From assembly GCF_000018145.1 (NCBI RefSeq), contig NC_009959.1, positions 1 to 64,000 of the forward strand: DNA of 64,000 bases, in the 5' to 3' direction. This stretch comes from Dinoroseobacter shibae DFL 12 = DSM 16493. GTDB lineage: Bacteria > Pseudomonadota > Alphaproteobacteria > Rhodobacterales > Rhodobacteraceae. The position numbers and the translations under genes were made by a program. Positions 1 to 10,768 of the stretch are shown here, in pieces. The notes under the pieces are model-generated. The model was not told where the DNA came from. It searched no databases and worked only from the letters and a program-made list of their open reading frames with translations. How positions within the stretch are numbered: the stretch's first letter is position 1; every line of letters begins with the position of its first letter.

Positions 1-23
1 CCCCCCCGGCGCCCCCGGGTGCC

Positions 24-977
24 TCAGTTGGCGCGGGGCATGACCTCGCGTTCTATGCTCGGGTAGAGATGGGCGATGGAGCGGTGGAATTCCTCCGGCT
101 CCGCGCCGAGGCCCGCGAATTCCGGGGGCAGGGGCAGGTCCATCACTTCGATCATGTCGAGGCCCTGTCCGGCGGCGGTGCGCAGGGTATCCTCCAGCCA
201 GCGCAGATAGGCGCGGGTTTGCGGGATCGCCGCGCCGCTGCGATCGATGGGCCCGTGCCCGGGCAGCACGGCGGCGGCGCCGGTGCCTTCGAGCGTGTCG
301 AGGGCCGCGTGCCAGACCGGCAGGTCCGCCGAGGGCGTGGTCGCGGCGCGGTCGTAGAACACCAGATCCCCGGCGATGAGGATGCCGCTCTCGCGGTCCA
401 GAAGGGCCAGGTCCCCTTCGGTATGGCCCGACAGCGGCAGGGCGAGGAAGGCGCGCCCGTCGATCACCACGTCGCCGCCGGAGATCACGTTGCGCGGGAT
501 CACCGGGTCGGTGCCGCGCATCCAGTCGCCGAGGATGCGGTACATGTTGTCGGCCAAGGCGTCGGCCTGGGCGTCCGCCTGAAGGATGGTCTCGCCAAGC
601 GCAAGGATCGGGCGGTCGGCGAAGACCTGGTTGCCGAAGAAATGGTCCGGGTGGTGGTGGGTGTTGATCACCGTCGAGACGCCGCGCAGGTCCAGCCCGT
701 CGGCCACGGATTTCAACGCCTCGCCGTAGCGCAAGCTCGATCCGGTATCGACCACGATCAGCCCGGTATCGCCTTGCAAGAGCGCGCAATTCACGATCGC
801 GCCGCCGTTTTCCATGGTGAAATACTCGGTGCTGCCTTCGATCATCCAGACGCCCTTGGCGACCGCCTGGGGGCGCAGGTCATAGCTCAGCCGGGCGGCG
901 GCGCGGGCGGGGCGGATCAGCGCGGCCGAGGCCAGCAGGCCCAGGCTCGCGCGTCGCGAGAAACGCAGGTCGGCCAT
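24..977 (-). CDS. Quinoprotein relay system zinc metallohydrolase (MBL fold)
   Basis: 317-aa exported metallo-beta-lactamase-fold hydrolase. An arginine-pair signal sequence (about residues 1-27, SRRASLGLLASAAL) suggests periplasmic, possibly Tat, export. The metal motif HHHPDH lies at about 107-112, with further ligands in SGHTEGDL (His185), AGD (about 202-204) and LPGHG (about 240). It follows the SoxYZ-like carrier gene with a TGATG stop/start overlap, so the two are translationally coupled. This pair is the known companion set of PQQ-dependent dehydrogenases, where it is thought to relay sulfur or electrons. No dehydrogenase is in the window, so the partner must lie beyond the left edge or elsewhere. 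Family assignment is firm; substrate is unknown. Confidence 0.8.
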   Translation of the reverse strand: MADLRFSRRASLGLLASAALIRPARAAARLSYDLRPQAVAKGVWMIEGSTEYFTMENGGAIVNCALLQGDTGLIVVDTGSSLRYGEALKSVADGLDLRGVSTVINTHHHPDHFFGNQVFADRPILALGETILQADAQADALADNMYRILGDWMRGTDPVIPRNVISGGDVVIDGRAFLALPLSGHTEGDLALLDRESGILIAGDLVFYDRAATTPSADLPVWHAALDTLEGTGAAAVLPGHGPIDRSGAAIPQTRAYLRWLEDTLRTAAGQGLDMIEVMDLPLPPEFAGLGAEPEEFHRSIAHLYPSIEREVMPRAN

Positions 978-1759
978 CAGTGGGTATCGGCGGCTTGCAG
1001 CAGGCCTTCGATTTCGTTCCCGTTATTGTCGCGCCCGTCCACATGGAGGCTTGCGGGCATGATTTCGGGGTCGAAATAGACGGTGAAGGCGGGGTCCTCG
1101 TTGACCGGCTCGAACAGCTCCAGCCGGGCCAGCTCTGTCCCGGCGTCGTCGCGGAGATAGAGATCCTCGATGATGAAGACGGGGATGTCGCCCGCGAGCC
1201 CGGTGTCCATCGGGTGATCGACCACCATCCGGGCGCGGCCGGAGGCGGGCCAGACCTGGCCATGGATTTCGCCGAGGCGGTCGTACCAGTCCGCGTTGGC
1301 ATAGGCCGCCGCCGGGGCCGAACAGCCCCCGCCCGCCGCGTCGATATAGGTCGAGCCGATATGCCAGGCCCCGTCATGGGTGCGCACGGAGGCGCGGATC
1401 GCGGTGCCCTGGTCGATCTTGAACCGCAGGGCGATCTTCGCCTCCGCCTGGCCGGGATAGTAGGTCATGATATGGGGGATCGGGCCATAATCGGCGGAAA
1501 TCACGATCTTGTCCACGTTGTCCAGCGCGCTGGCATCCACCAGCAGGGGCACGTTGACGGTATCCTCGGCCTCACCCGGGCCGCGCACGATCACCCGGTC
1601 GTCGAAGCGGATATCCGCCGGGTCGCCCAGCAGGTTCTGCTGGTGATATTCCCACATGCCCGAGTTCATCGGGTCCTGCAGCGGCGTCTGCACATCGGCC
1701 AGCGCCGCGGGGGCGGCCAGCCCCGAAACGGTCAGGGCCACAAGGGCGGTGCGGGTCAT
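977..1759 (-). CDS. Quinoprotein dehydrogenase-associated SoxYZ-like carrier protein
   Basis: 260-aa secreted protein with a signal peptide (about residues 1-21, ending ALA). It fuses a SoxY-like half and a SoxZ-like half. The candidate carrier cysteine is Cys146 in GGGCSAP, which resembles the swinging-arm cysteine of SoxY but sits inside the chain rather than at the C-terminus. Such proteins accompany PQQ-dependent alcohol dehydrogenases together with the zinc hydrolase encoded immediately downstream (1-nt overlap). The gene is divergent from the AcoR-like regulator, so the 177-bp spacer at 1760-1935 must hold both promoters. The role in quinoprotein maturation or relay is inferred from the family. 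Confidence 0.8.
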   Translation of the reverse strand: MTRTALVALTVSGLAAPAALADVQTPLQDPMNSGMWEYHQQNLLGDPADIRFDDRVIVRGPGEAEDTVNVPLLVDASALDNVDKIVISADYGPIPHIMTYYPGQAEAKIALRFKIDQGTAIRASVRTHDGAWHIGSTYIDAAGGGCSAPAAAYANADWYDRLGEIHGQVWPASGRARMVVDHPMDTGLAGDIPVFIIEDLYLRDDAGTELARLELFEPVNEDPAFTVYFDPEIMPASLHVDGRDNNGNEIEGLLQAADTH

Positions 1760-1935
1760 GGTCTTTCCTCCCGGGTCGTGTCGTGCGGGGGCGGGCCCCC
1801 GGTATTGCGCACGACCGTAGCAAAAATTCCCCCGCCTCGCTACGAGCCGAAGGTCGGAGACCGCCGGAGCCCCGGGCGCTTGCGGGGAATCGGTCCGGCT
1901 CTTACGGTCGGGACAGGTTGGTGCGGGAGGACACC

Positions 1936-3684
1936 ATGGGGGACCTTGCCCATGTGACGGAGATCGACCGGGTTGTCAGCGGCCGCGCGCAGGGGTCGCT
2001 GCGCGATGCGGTGGTCACCGAAAGCTGGCGGCGCTGCGTCGAGTCCTACGGGTTGAACCCGACCGCCACCGACGCCCCCCATATCGTCACCGACGCGGAG
2101 TTGCGTGCCCATCGCGAGCAGGCCGAGCGGCTGATCGCCGTGGCCCGGTCCGGGCTTCAGGGGCTGTTCAAGCAGGTGGCGGGGCATAACTACGTGCTGC
2201 TTCTGGCCGATGCGCAGGGGGTGTGCGTCGATTTCTTCGGCGATCCGCGTTTCGAGGACGAGCTGCGGAGCGCCGGTCTCTATCTCGGGTCGAACTGGCA
2301 GGAGGAGCTGGCGGGCACCTGCGGCGTCGGGTCGTGCATTGTCACCGGGGAGGCGGTGACGATCCACCAGGACGACCATTTCGGCCTCGCCCACACCCCG
2401 CTGAGCTGTACCGCAGCACCCATCTACGACTCGCTGGGGCAGCTGTCGGCGGTTCTCGACATCTCGCTGCTGCGTTCGCCCACCCCGAAATCGAGCCAGA
2501 ACCTGGCCATGAGCCTGGTCAAGGCCTCGGCCCGGCGGGTGGAGATGGCCAACCTGATGGCCACGGCGCGGCAGGACTGGGTGCTGCGATTCTCGACCTC
2601 GCCGGAATTCCTGGAGGTCGATCCGGAGGCGGCGGTGAGCCTCGATGGCGCGGGGCGGATCACCGGGCTGACCCATGCCGCGCAGGCAGCACTCGGGGCG
2701 ACGGATCCGGGCGCACTGCTGGGCACGCGGATCGACGCGCTGATGGAGATGTCGATCGACGATCTTCCGGACCTGATGCGCGGGCGGCCCACGGAGGAGC
2801 GGGTGCTGCGCCTGCGTGACGGGCGCGGGGTGTTCGGCCATGCCATCGCCCCGCAAGCCCCCCGGACCCCCCGCCCGGCGGCGGTGCCCGAGATGCCCGC
2901 GCCGCTGGCGGGGTTCGCCGGGCCGGATCCGGTGCTGACCCCGCTGCTGCGGCGGTTGGGGCAATTGGCGGGCACCGAGGTGCCGCTGCTGCTGCTGGGC
3001 GAGACCGGCACCGGGAAGGAGCGGCTGGCCCGCGCCGTGCATCTGAGCGGGCCCGCGGGGCGGGGTTTCACGGTGCTGCGCTGCGCCGGTCTGGGGCGCG
3101 ATCCGCTGCCCGAGCCCCCGGCGGGGACCCTGTTTCTGCGCGGGGTCGAGGATCTGGACACCGCGGGGCAGGGGGCGGTTCTGGCCCTGCTGGAGGCGCG
3201 CCCCGACCTGCGCGCGATCGCCTCGGCGCGCACGGACATCTCGGCGGCGGTGAAGGCCGGGGCGTTCCGGTCGGACCTGTTCTTCCGCCTGGCGGGGCAT
3301 GTGGCGCATCTGCCGCCCCTGCGGCTGCGGCACGATCTGGAGTGGCTGCTGACGCGGTTGATGCGGCGCCATGTGGCGCGGGATCTCAGCCTGTCGCCCG
3401 CGGCGCGGGCCGAGCTGTCGGCGCGCAACTGGCCGGGCAATATCCGCGAGCTGCAATCCACGCTCGACGTGGCCGCGGCCCTTGCGGAGGGTCGGGTGAT
3501 CGACCTGCCGGACCTGCCCGGCCCCAGCCTGCCGGAGGCCGCCGCCGCCCCGCCCGAGGCCGATTTGCAGAGCCTGCTCGATGCCTGCGGCTGGAACATG
3601 AGCCAGGCCGCAAGGCGGCTGGGAGTGAACCGGTCCACCGTGTTGCGGCGGGTGCGCAAGGCCGGGCTGACCCCGCCGTCCTGA
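1936..3684 (+). CDS. AcoR-like GAF/AAA+/Fis transcriptional regulator lacking GAFTGA
   Basis: 582-aa regulator of the acetoin/glycerol regulator type. The start is ATG 1936, with GGGAGG five bases upstream; an in-frame extension upstream has no ribosome site. Domains: sensory GAF region (about 70-210), AAA+ remnant (about 330-500) and Fis-type helix-turn-helix at the end (SQAARRLGVNRSTVLRRVRK). Walker A is intact (GETGTGKE, about 355-362), but the segment to GTLFL (about 397) is only about 40 residues long. The sigma-54-contacting GAFTGA loop is absent, and the usual Walker B FLDE reads FLRG. The arginine-finger region FRSDLFFRL remains. It therefore probably does not activate sigma-54 polymerase. 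The genes just downstream suggest it senses acetoin, a diol or a ketone. Confidence 0.88.
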   Translation: MGDLAHVTEIDRVVSGRAQGSLRDAVVTESWRRCVESYGLNPTATDAPHIVTDAELRAHREQAERLIAVARSGLQGLFKQVAGHNYVLLLADAQGVCVDFFGDPRFEDELRSAGLYLGSNWQEELAGTCGVGSCIVTGEAVTIHQDDHFGLAHTPLSCTAAPIYDSLGQLSAVLDISLLRSPTPKSSQNLAMSLVKASARRVEMANLMATARQDWVLRFSTSPEFLEVDPEAAVSLDGAGRITGLTHAAQAALGATDPGALLGTRIDALMEMSIDDLPDLMRGRPTEERVLRLRDGRGVFGHAIAPQAPRTPRPAAVPEMPAPLAGFAGPDPVLTPLLRRLGQLAGTEVPLLLLGETGTGKERLARAVHLSGPAGRGFTVLRCAGLGRDPLPEPPAGTLFLRGVEDLDTAGQGAVLALLEARPDLRAIASARTDISAAVKAGAFRSDLFFRLAGHVAHLPPLRLRHDLEWLLTRLMRRHVARDLSLSPAARAELSARNWPGNIRELQSTLDVAAALAEGRVIDLPDLPGPSLPEAAAAPPEADLQSLLDACGWNMSQAARRLGVNRSTVLRRVRKAGLTPPS

Positions 3685-3709
3685 GCGGCATGCGGGCTGT
3701 TGCGGCTCT

Positions 3710-3723
3710 GTTGCGCGCGCAAC
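3710..3723. promoter_or_regulatory. 14-bp perfect palindrome upstream of the monooxygenase gene
   Basis: GTTGCGCGCGCAAC is a perfect palindrome about 110 bp before the flavin monooxygenase start, with one extra half-site-like GTTGCGG just upstream (near 3698). It lies between the regulator gene and its likely target, so it is a candidate operator for the AcoR-like protein. No convincing -24/-12 element accompanies it. Confidence 0.4.
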
Positions 3724-3832
3724 GGCGCGGGCGTCGGGCCTGCGATTTCGGCCCCGGCGCGTCGTGAAAGGCTGGCGCGGTGACCCTGCGTCAGGCATCG
3801 TTCAGGCACAGACATGATTTTGGGAGGAATAC

Positions 3833-5632
3833 ATGCTCGACTCGACCGTATCGGACCAGACCGAAGCGTTCCTGGAGGCGTTCGGCAAGGCGCTCGAAGA
3901 TGGGGACATCGCCGCGGCGACGGAGATGTTCCTGGACGATTGCTATTGGCGCGATCTCGTCAGTTTCACCTGGAACATCAAGACCGTCGAAGGCAAGGAC
4001 CAGGTGGCCGACATGCTGCGTCACCAGCTCGGCACCACCAAGCCGCGCGGCTGGGCCCTGGCCGAGGGGGAGATGCCGACCGAAGAGGACGGCGTGACCA
4101 CCGCCTGGATCACCTTTGAGACCGATGTGGCCCGCGGATACGGGTTGATCCGGCTCAAGGAAGGCAAGATCTGGACCCTGCTGACCACCATGGTGGAGCT
4201 GAAGGGCCATGAGGAGCCCAAGGGCTTCGACCGGCCGCTGGGGGCCAAGCACGGGGCCGGCAAGCATCGCACGACCTGGGCCGAGGAGCGCGCGCGCGAG
4301 GAGGCCGAGCTGGGCTATACCACCCAGCCCTATTGCCTGATCATCGGCGGCGGGCAGGGGGGCATCGCGCTCGGCGCGCGGCTGCGGCAGCTGGGCGTGC
4401 CGACGATCATCGTGGAGAAGAACGAGCGCCCCGGCGACAGCTGGCGCAACCGCTACAAGTCCCTCTGCCTGCATGATCCGGTCTGGTACGACCATCTGCC
4501 CTACATCAAGTTCCCGGAAAACTGGCCCGTTTTCAGCCCCAAGGACAAGATCGGCGACTGGCTGGAGATGTACACCAAGGTCATGGAGCTGAACTACTGG
4601 ACCCGGACCACGGCGAAATCTGCCGAGTTCGACGAGGCCAGCGGCACCTGGACCGTGGTGGTGGATCGCGACGGTGAAGAGGTCGTTCTGCGCCCCACCC
4701 AACTGGTGATGGCCACGGGCATGTCCGGGAAGGCGCGGATGCCCGATTTCCCGGGTATGGACACCTTCAAGGGCGACCAGCACCATTCCTCGAAACACCC
4801 CGGACCAGACCCTTATAAAGGCAAAAAGGCGGTTGTGATCGGGTCCAACAACTCCGCCCACGACATCTGCGCGGCCCTCTGGGAAGGCGATGTGGACGTG
4901 ACCATGGTGCAGCGGTCCTCGACCCATATCGTGCGGTCGGACACGCTGATGGATGTGGGCCTCGGCGCGCTCTATTCCGAAGAGGCGGTCGCCAACGGTG
5001 TGACCACCGAGAAGGCGGATCTGATCTTCGCCTCGCTGCCCTACGCGATCCTGCACGAGTTCCAGATCCCCGCCTATGAGGAGATGAAGCGCCGGGATGC
5101 GGAGTTCTACGAAGGTCTTGAGAAGGCAGGCTTCTGGCTTGACTGGGGCGATGACGGCTCGGGGCTTTTCATGAAGTACCTGCGCCGTGGGTCGGGCTAT
5201 TACATCGACATCGGGGCGAGCCAGCTGATCATCGACGGCGAGATCAAGCTCAAGCGCGGGCAGGTCACGGAAGTGGTCGAGGATGGCGTGATCCTCGACG
5301 ACGGGACCAAGCTGGAGGCGGATCTGATCGTCTATGCCACCGGCTACAACTCGATGAACGGCTGGGTCGCGGACCTGATGGGGCAGGACAAGGCCGACCA
5401 GCTCGGCAAGGTCTGGGGCCTTGGGTCGGACACCACCAAGGACCCGGGCCCCTGGGAGGGCGAGCAGCGCAACATGTGGAAGCCGACCCAGGTGCCGAAC
5501 CTGTGGATGCATGGCGGCAACCTGCACCAGTCGCGGCATTACTCGCAATTCCTGTCCCTGCAGATCAAGGCCCGGATGGAGGGCATCCCGACCCCCGTCT
5601 ACGGGCTGCAGGAGGTGCATCACCTGTCCTGA
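3833..5632 (+). CDS. Flavin-containing monooxygenase with N-terminal NTF2-like domain
   Basis: 599-aa FAD/NAD(P)H-dependent oxygenase. Residues 1 to about 125 form an SnoaL/NTF2-like domain, followed by a flavin monooxygenase core. The FAD-binding motif GGGQGG is at 172-177, a second dinucleotide motif GSNNSAHD at about 337-344, and an ATG (YATGYNS) motif near 500. GGGAGG precedes ATG 3833. Relatives include flavin N-oxidases and Baeyer-Villiger-type ketone oxygenases. Between an AcoR-like regulator and acetoin/butanediol dehydrogenases, oxygenation of a small ketone is a reasonable inference, but the sequence does not fix the substrate. Confidence 0.85.
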   Translation: MLDSTVSDQTEAFLEAFGKALEDGDIAAATEMFLDDCYWRDLVSFTWNIKTVEGKDQVADMLRHQLGTTKPRGWALAEGEMPTEEDGVTTAWITFETDVARGYGLIRLKEGKIWTLLTTMVELKGHEEPKGFDRPLGAKHGAGKHRTTWAEERAREEAELGYTTQPYCLIIGGGQGGIALGARLRQLGVPTIIVEKNERPGDSWRNRYKSLCLHDPVWYDHLPYIKFPENWPVFSPKDKIGDWLEMYTKVMELNYWTRTTAKSAEFDEASGTWTVVVDRDGEEVVLRPTQLVMATGMSGKARMPDFPGMDTFKGDQHHSSKHPGPDPYKGKKAVVIGSNNSAHDICAALWEGDVDVTMVQRSSTHIVRSDTLMDVGLGALYSEEAVANGVTTEKADLIFASLPYAILHEFQIPAYEEMKRRDAEFYEGLEKAGFWLDWGDDGSGLFMKYLRRGSGYYIDIGASQLIIDGEIKLKRGQVTEVVEDGVILDDGTKLEADLIVYATGYNSMNGWVADLMGQDKADQLGKVWGLGSDTTKDPGPWEGEQRNMWKPTQVPNLWMHGGNLHQSRHYSQFLSLQIKARMEGIPTPVYGLQEVHHLS

Positions 5633-5710
5633 TCCGGGACGGGCGGCATGGCTTTACCGGTGAGCGGTCGACGCTCACCGGGCTCTTTCGATATGGCAAG
5701 GAGAAGAGCA

Positions 5711-6484
5711 ATGGCGACGCAGAAGAAGGTTGCGCTTGTGACGGGCGGGGCCAAGGGCATCGGTCTGGGGATCGCGGAGCGGCTGCAGCGGGACGGATTC
5801 GCGCTGGCGCTCGTGGACATGAACGGCGCACAGCTCGAGGCGGCGGCGGCGGGCCTGAGGGACGGGCCGGTGATCGCCATCACCGCCGATGTGACGCAGC
5901 GCGACGCGGTCTTCGCCGCGGTGGACCGGGCGGAGGCGGAGCTGGGCGGTTTCGACGTGATGATCAACAATGCGGGCATCGCCCAGGTGCAGCCGATCGC
6001 CGAGATCACCGAGGCCGAGCTGGACCAGGTCCACGAGGTGAACGTCAAGGGCGTGGTCTGGGGGATCCAGGCGGCGGCGGCCAAGTTCAAGGCGCGCGGC
6101 CATGGCGGGTCGATCATCTCGGCCGCCTCTATCGCCGCCCATGACGGCTACGCGATGCTGGGCGCCTATTGCGCCAGCAAGTTCGCGGTTCGGGCACTGA
6201 CCCAGGTCGCCGCAAAGGAATTCGCGGCGGACGGGATCACCGTGAACGCCTATTGCCCGGGCATCGTCGGCACCGACATGTGGACCGAGATCGACGCCCG
6301 GTTTGCCGAGCTGACCGGGGCGGCCAAGGGCGCGACCTATGACGCCTTCGTCAAGTCCATCGCGCTGGGGCGGTCGGAAACGCCTGAGGATGTGGCGGGG
6401 CTGGTGTCTTTCCTGGCCGGACCGGACAGCGCCTACATGACCGGACAATGCGTCATCATCGACGGCGGCATGGTCTACCGCTAG
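5711..6484 (+). CDS. SDR oxidoreductase, acetoin (diacetyl) reductase type
   Basis: 257-aa short-chain dehydrogenase. ATG 5711 follows AAGGAGA; earlier in-frame starts lack a ribosome site. The nucleotide motif TGGAKGIG is near residue 10, NNAG near 88, and the catalytic Tyr153 and Lys157 are in YCASK. The stretch NAYCPGIVGTDMW is typical of acetoin reductase/meso-butanediol dehydrogenases. It interconverts acetoin with 2,3-butanediol or diacetyl with acetoin using NAD(H). It lies 78 bp after the monooxygenase and 121 bp before the zinc dehydrogenase, probably in one transcription unit. Confidence 0.8.
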   Translation: MATQKKVALVTGGAKGIGLGIAERLQRDGFALALVDMNGAQLEAAAAGLRDGPVIAITADVTQRDAVFAAVDRAEAELGGFDVMINNAGIAQVQPIAEITEAELDQVHEVNVKGVVWGIQAAAAKFKARGHGGSIISAASIAAHDGYAMLGAYCASKFAVRALTQVAAKEFAADGITVNAYCPGIVGTDMWTEIDARFAELTGAAKGATYDAFVKSIALGRSETPEDVAGLVSFLAGPDSAYMTGQCVIIDGGMVYR

Positions 6485-6605
6485 CGCCGGGGGACGCGGC
6501 GCCGGGGGCTTCGGCCGCCCGATCCAGACGTCCCGGAGCCGGGCACGCGCCTTGTCCCGAAGGGCTGGCGCGGCCCTTCCGATCACCTGCAAGAGGAGCG
6601 AGACG

Positions 6606-7658
6606 ATGAAAGCGGCACGTTGGCATGGCGCGAAGGACATTCGCGTCGAGGATGTGGACGAACCGACCCCCGGCGCGGGGGAGGTCAAGATCAAGGTCGC
6701 CTGGACCGGGATTTGCGGCAGCGACCTGCATGAATTTCTCGCTGGGCCGATCTTCGTGCCGGTGGGGGAGGATCACCCCCTCAGCCACGACAAGGCCCCG
6801 ATCACCATGGGACACGAGTATTGCGGCGAGATCACCGAGCTGGGCGACGGGGTCACGGACCTGTCGGTCGGGGACCGGGTGGCGATCGAGCCGATCTTCG
6901 CCTGCGGCACCTGCGCGGCCTGTCGCGACGGGCGGTACAACCTGTGCGAAAAGCTGGGCTTCGTCGGCCTGTCCGGTGGCCATGGCGGGTTTGCGGCCTA
7001 TTCGGTGGTGCCCGCGCGCATGTTGCACAGGATGCCCGAGGGCCTGTCGATGGAACAGGGCGCGCTGGTCGAGCCGGCGGCGGTCGCCCTGCACGCGGTA
7101 CGGGTCAGCGCGTTCAAGGCCGGGGACAGGGCGGCGGTGTTCGGGGCCGGTCCCATCGGGCTGCTGGTGGTCGAATCGCTCCGGATCGCGGGGGCCTCCA
7201 AGATCGTGGTGGTCGAGCCGTCCGAGACCCGCCGCGCCAAGGCCATGGAGTTGGGCGCGACCACGGCGGTCGATCCCGGGGCGGAGGATGCCGTCGCCGC
7301 CGTCCAAGCCGCATGCCCGGGGGGCGTCGAGGTTGCCTTCGAGGTGACCGGCGTGCCCGCGGTGCTGGCGCAAGCCATCGACGCGACCCGCTACGAGGGC
7401 GAGACGCTGGTGGTGTCGATCTGGGAAACCGAGGCCAGTTTCCAGCCCAACACCGTGGTTCTGAAGGAGCGGAACATCAAGGGGACGATTGCCTATCGCA
7501 ACGTCTATCCGGCGGTGATGGACCTGATGCAGCAAGGCTATTTCCAGGCCGAACGGCTGGTGACGCGCCGGATCGGGCTGGACGATATCGTGCGCGACGG
7601 GTTCGAGGCGCTGGTGGCCGAGAAATCCCAGATCAAGATCCTGGTCGAAGCGCCCTGA
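6606..7658 (+). CDS. Zinc-dependent 2,3-butanediol dehydrogenase-like protein
   Basis: 350-aa medium-chain alcohol dehydrogenase; ATG 6606 is preceded by AGAGGAG. Catalytic zinc ligands: Cys in GICGSD (near 38) and the GHE motif (near 70). Structural zinc cysteines are 100, 103, 106 and 114 (CGTCAACRDGRYNLC). The Rossmann motif GAGPIG is near 180. The family oxidises 2,3-butanediol to acetoin with NAD. It completes a set with the SDR and monooxygenase upstream. Sorbitol/threonine dehydrogenase-type activity is the alternative; the neighbourhood favours a diol. Confidence 0.8.
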   Translation: MKAARWHGAKDIRVEDVDEPTPGAGEVKIKVAWTGICGSDLHEFLAGPIFVPVGEDHPLSHDKAPITMGHEYCGEITELGDGVTDLSVGDRVAIEPIFACGTCAACRDGRYNLCEKLGFVGLSGGHGGFAAYSVVPARMLHRMPEGLSMEQGALVEPAAVALHAVRVSAFKAGDRAAVFGAGPIGLLVVESLRIAGASKIVVVEPSETRRAKAMELGATTAVDPGAEDAVAAVQAACPGGVEVAFEVTGVPAVLAQAIDATRYEGETLVVSIWETEASFQPNTVVLKERNIKGTIAYRNVYPAVMDLMQQGYFQAERLVTRRIGLDDIVRDGFEALVAEKSQIKILVEAP

Positions 7659-7712
7659 GCCCGGGACCGACCGCCCGTGTCCCGCCCGCGCTCAGGCGGG
7701 GCAGGGGCCCGG

Positions 7713-9714
<2,002 letters not shown>

Positions 9715-9724
9715 GGCGGCTGGG

Positions 9725-10768
9725 CTACAGGGTTTCGAGCACCGCGCCCACCGTCGCGGCGGTGTCGTCCCAGCCGGGCAGGCGGGTGCCCGCGCGGGCG
9801 GCGGCGGCGGCGGTTCGCGCGCGCAGGGCGTCGTCGGTCAGCAGCGCGGCGAGCGCCGTGGCAAAGGCCGCCGCATCGTCCGGCGGCACCAGTTGCCCGG
9901 CCTCGGCAGGCACGGTTTCGGGCACGGCCCCCGTCGCGCAGCTGACGATGGGCAGGCCATGGGCCAGGGCCTCGTCGAAGACGAGACCATAGCCTTCGTA
10001 ACGGGTTGCGAGGGCGAAGACCGTCGCCGTGGCGTAGAGCTCGGCCAGCGCCGCGTCCGCCACGTAGCCCGCGATCCGCACCCGGTCGCGCAGGCCCGTC
10101 TCGTCCAGCAGCCGGTCGAGCAGGGCGGCATGGGCCGGGTCATAGGCCTTCCCGGCGATCACGGCGGTCCAGTCCAGGTGGGTCAGCCGCGCCAGCGCGC
10201 GCAGCAGGGTATCGTGGCCCTTGCGCGGGTGCTGGATCCCCACGGACAGGATCAGCGGCGGGGTCGCGGGCGCGCGGGGCCGGGTGGGGCGGTCGGTGCC
10301 CGGGCGGGCGATGGTGATCCGGTCCGCCGCGACACCGTAGGAGGCGGTCAGGGTGCGCGCGGTGTTGGGGCTGGGCACCACGACATGGTCGATATGCACA
10401 AGGTTGTCCCGCTCGACCCGGTAGAGCCGGTCGCGCCGTTCGGCATCCAGCCCGCTCTCCAGTGCCAGCGGGTGATGCACCACCGCCACCGTGGGCAGGG
10501 GCAGCGCGGCCAGTGCCCTTGTGTCGAGCGTGGCCGAGATGAACCCGTCGAGGATCACCGCCCGGTCCGGCTCCAGCGCCGCAAGCTGAGCGATGGCGTC
10601 GGCCATGTCGGCGTCGGTCGGGTCGGGGAAGGAGGTGCCGAGCCGGATATGGGTGACATCCCGCCCCTGCGCCCACAGCCCTTCGAGCAGGCGACGCTCG
10701 TAGATATAGCCGCCCGTCGGCGTGCTCAGATCGCCGGGAATGGCGAAAGCGGCCCGGCGCAGGCTCAT
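9725..10768 (-). CDS. GT4-type glycosyltransferase
   Basis: 347-aa GT-B-fold glycosyltransferase. The C-terminal half has the nucleotide-sugar site signatures of group 1 enzymes: SVGIQHPRKGHDTLL (about 180-195), an ATRYEGYGLVFDEALAHGLP segment with the conserved E-x7-E pair (about 265-285), and ATGAVPE following it. Its ATG overlaps the stop of the ABC permease gene by four bases (ATGA), so it is the last gene of the ABC operon. Acceptor and donor are unknown. Coupling a glycosyltransferase to a small-molecule importer is unusual. Confidence 0.85.
   Translation of the reverse strand: MSLRRAAFAIPGDLSTPTGGYIYERRLLEGLWAQGRDVTHIRLGTSFPDPTDADMADAIAQLAALEPDRAVILDGFISATLDTRALAALPLPTVAVVHHPLALESGLDAERRDRLYRVERDNLVHIDHVVVPSPNTARTLTASYGVAADRITIARPGTDRPTRPRAPATPPLILSVGIQHPRKGHDTLLRALARLTHLDWTAVIAGKAYDPAHAALLDRLLDETGLRDRVRIAGYVADAALAELYATATVFALATRYEGYGLVFDEALAHGLPIVSCATGAVPETVPAEAGQLVPPDDAAAFATALAALLTDDALRARTAAAAARAGTRLPGWDDTAATVGAVLETL

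Noticed and set aside
3760-3800. Sigma-54 -24/-12 promoter before the monooxygenase
   Set aside because: A TGGCGCG...CTGC-like pair exists but GG to GC spacing is 12, not 10, and the regulator lacks GAFTGA.
7681-7700. Hairpin CCCGCC/GGCGGG between butanediol dehydrogenase and LPOR as terminator
   Set aside because: Six-bp stem without a T-run in very GC-rich DNA; not distinguishable from background.
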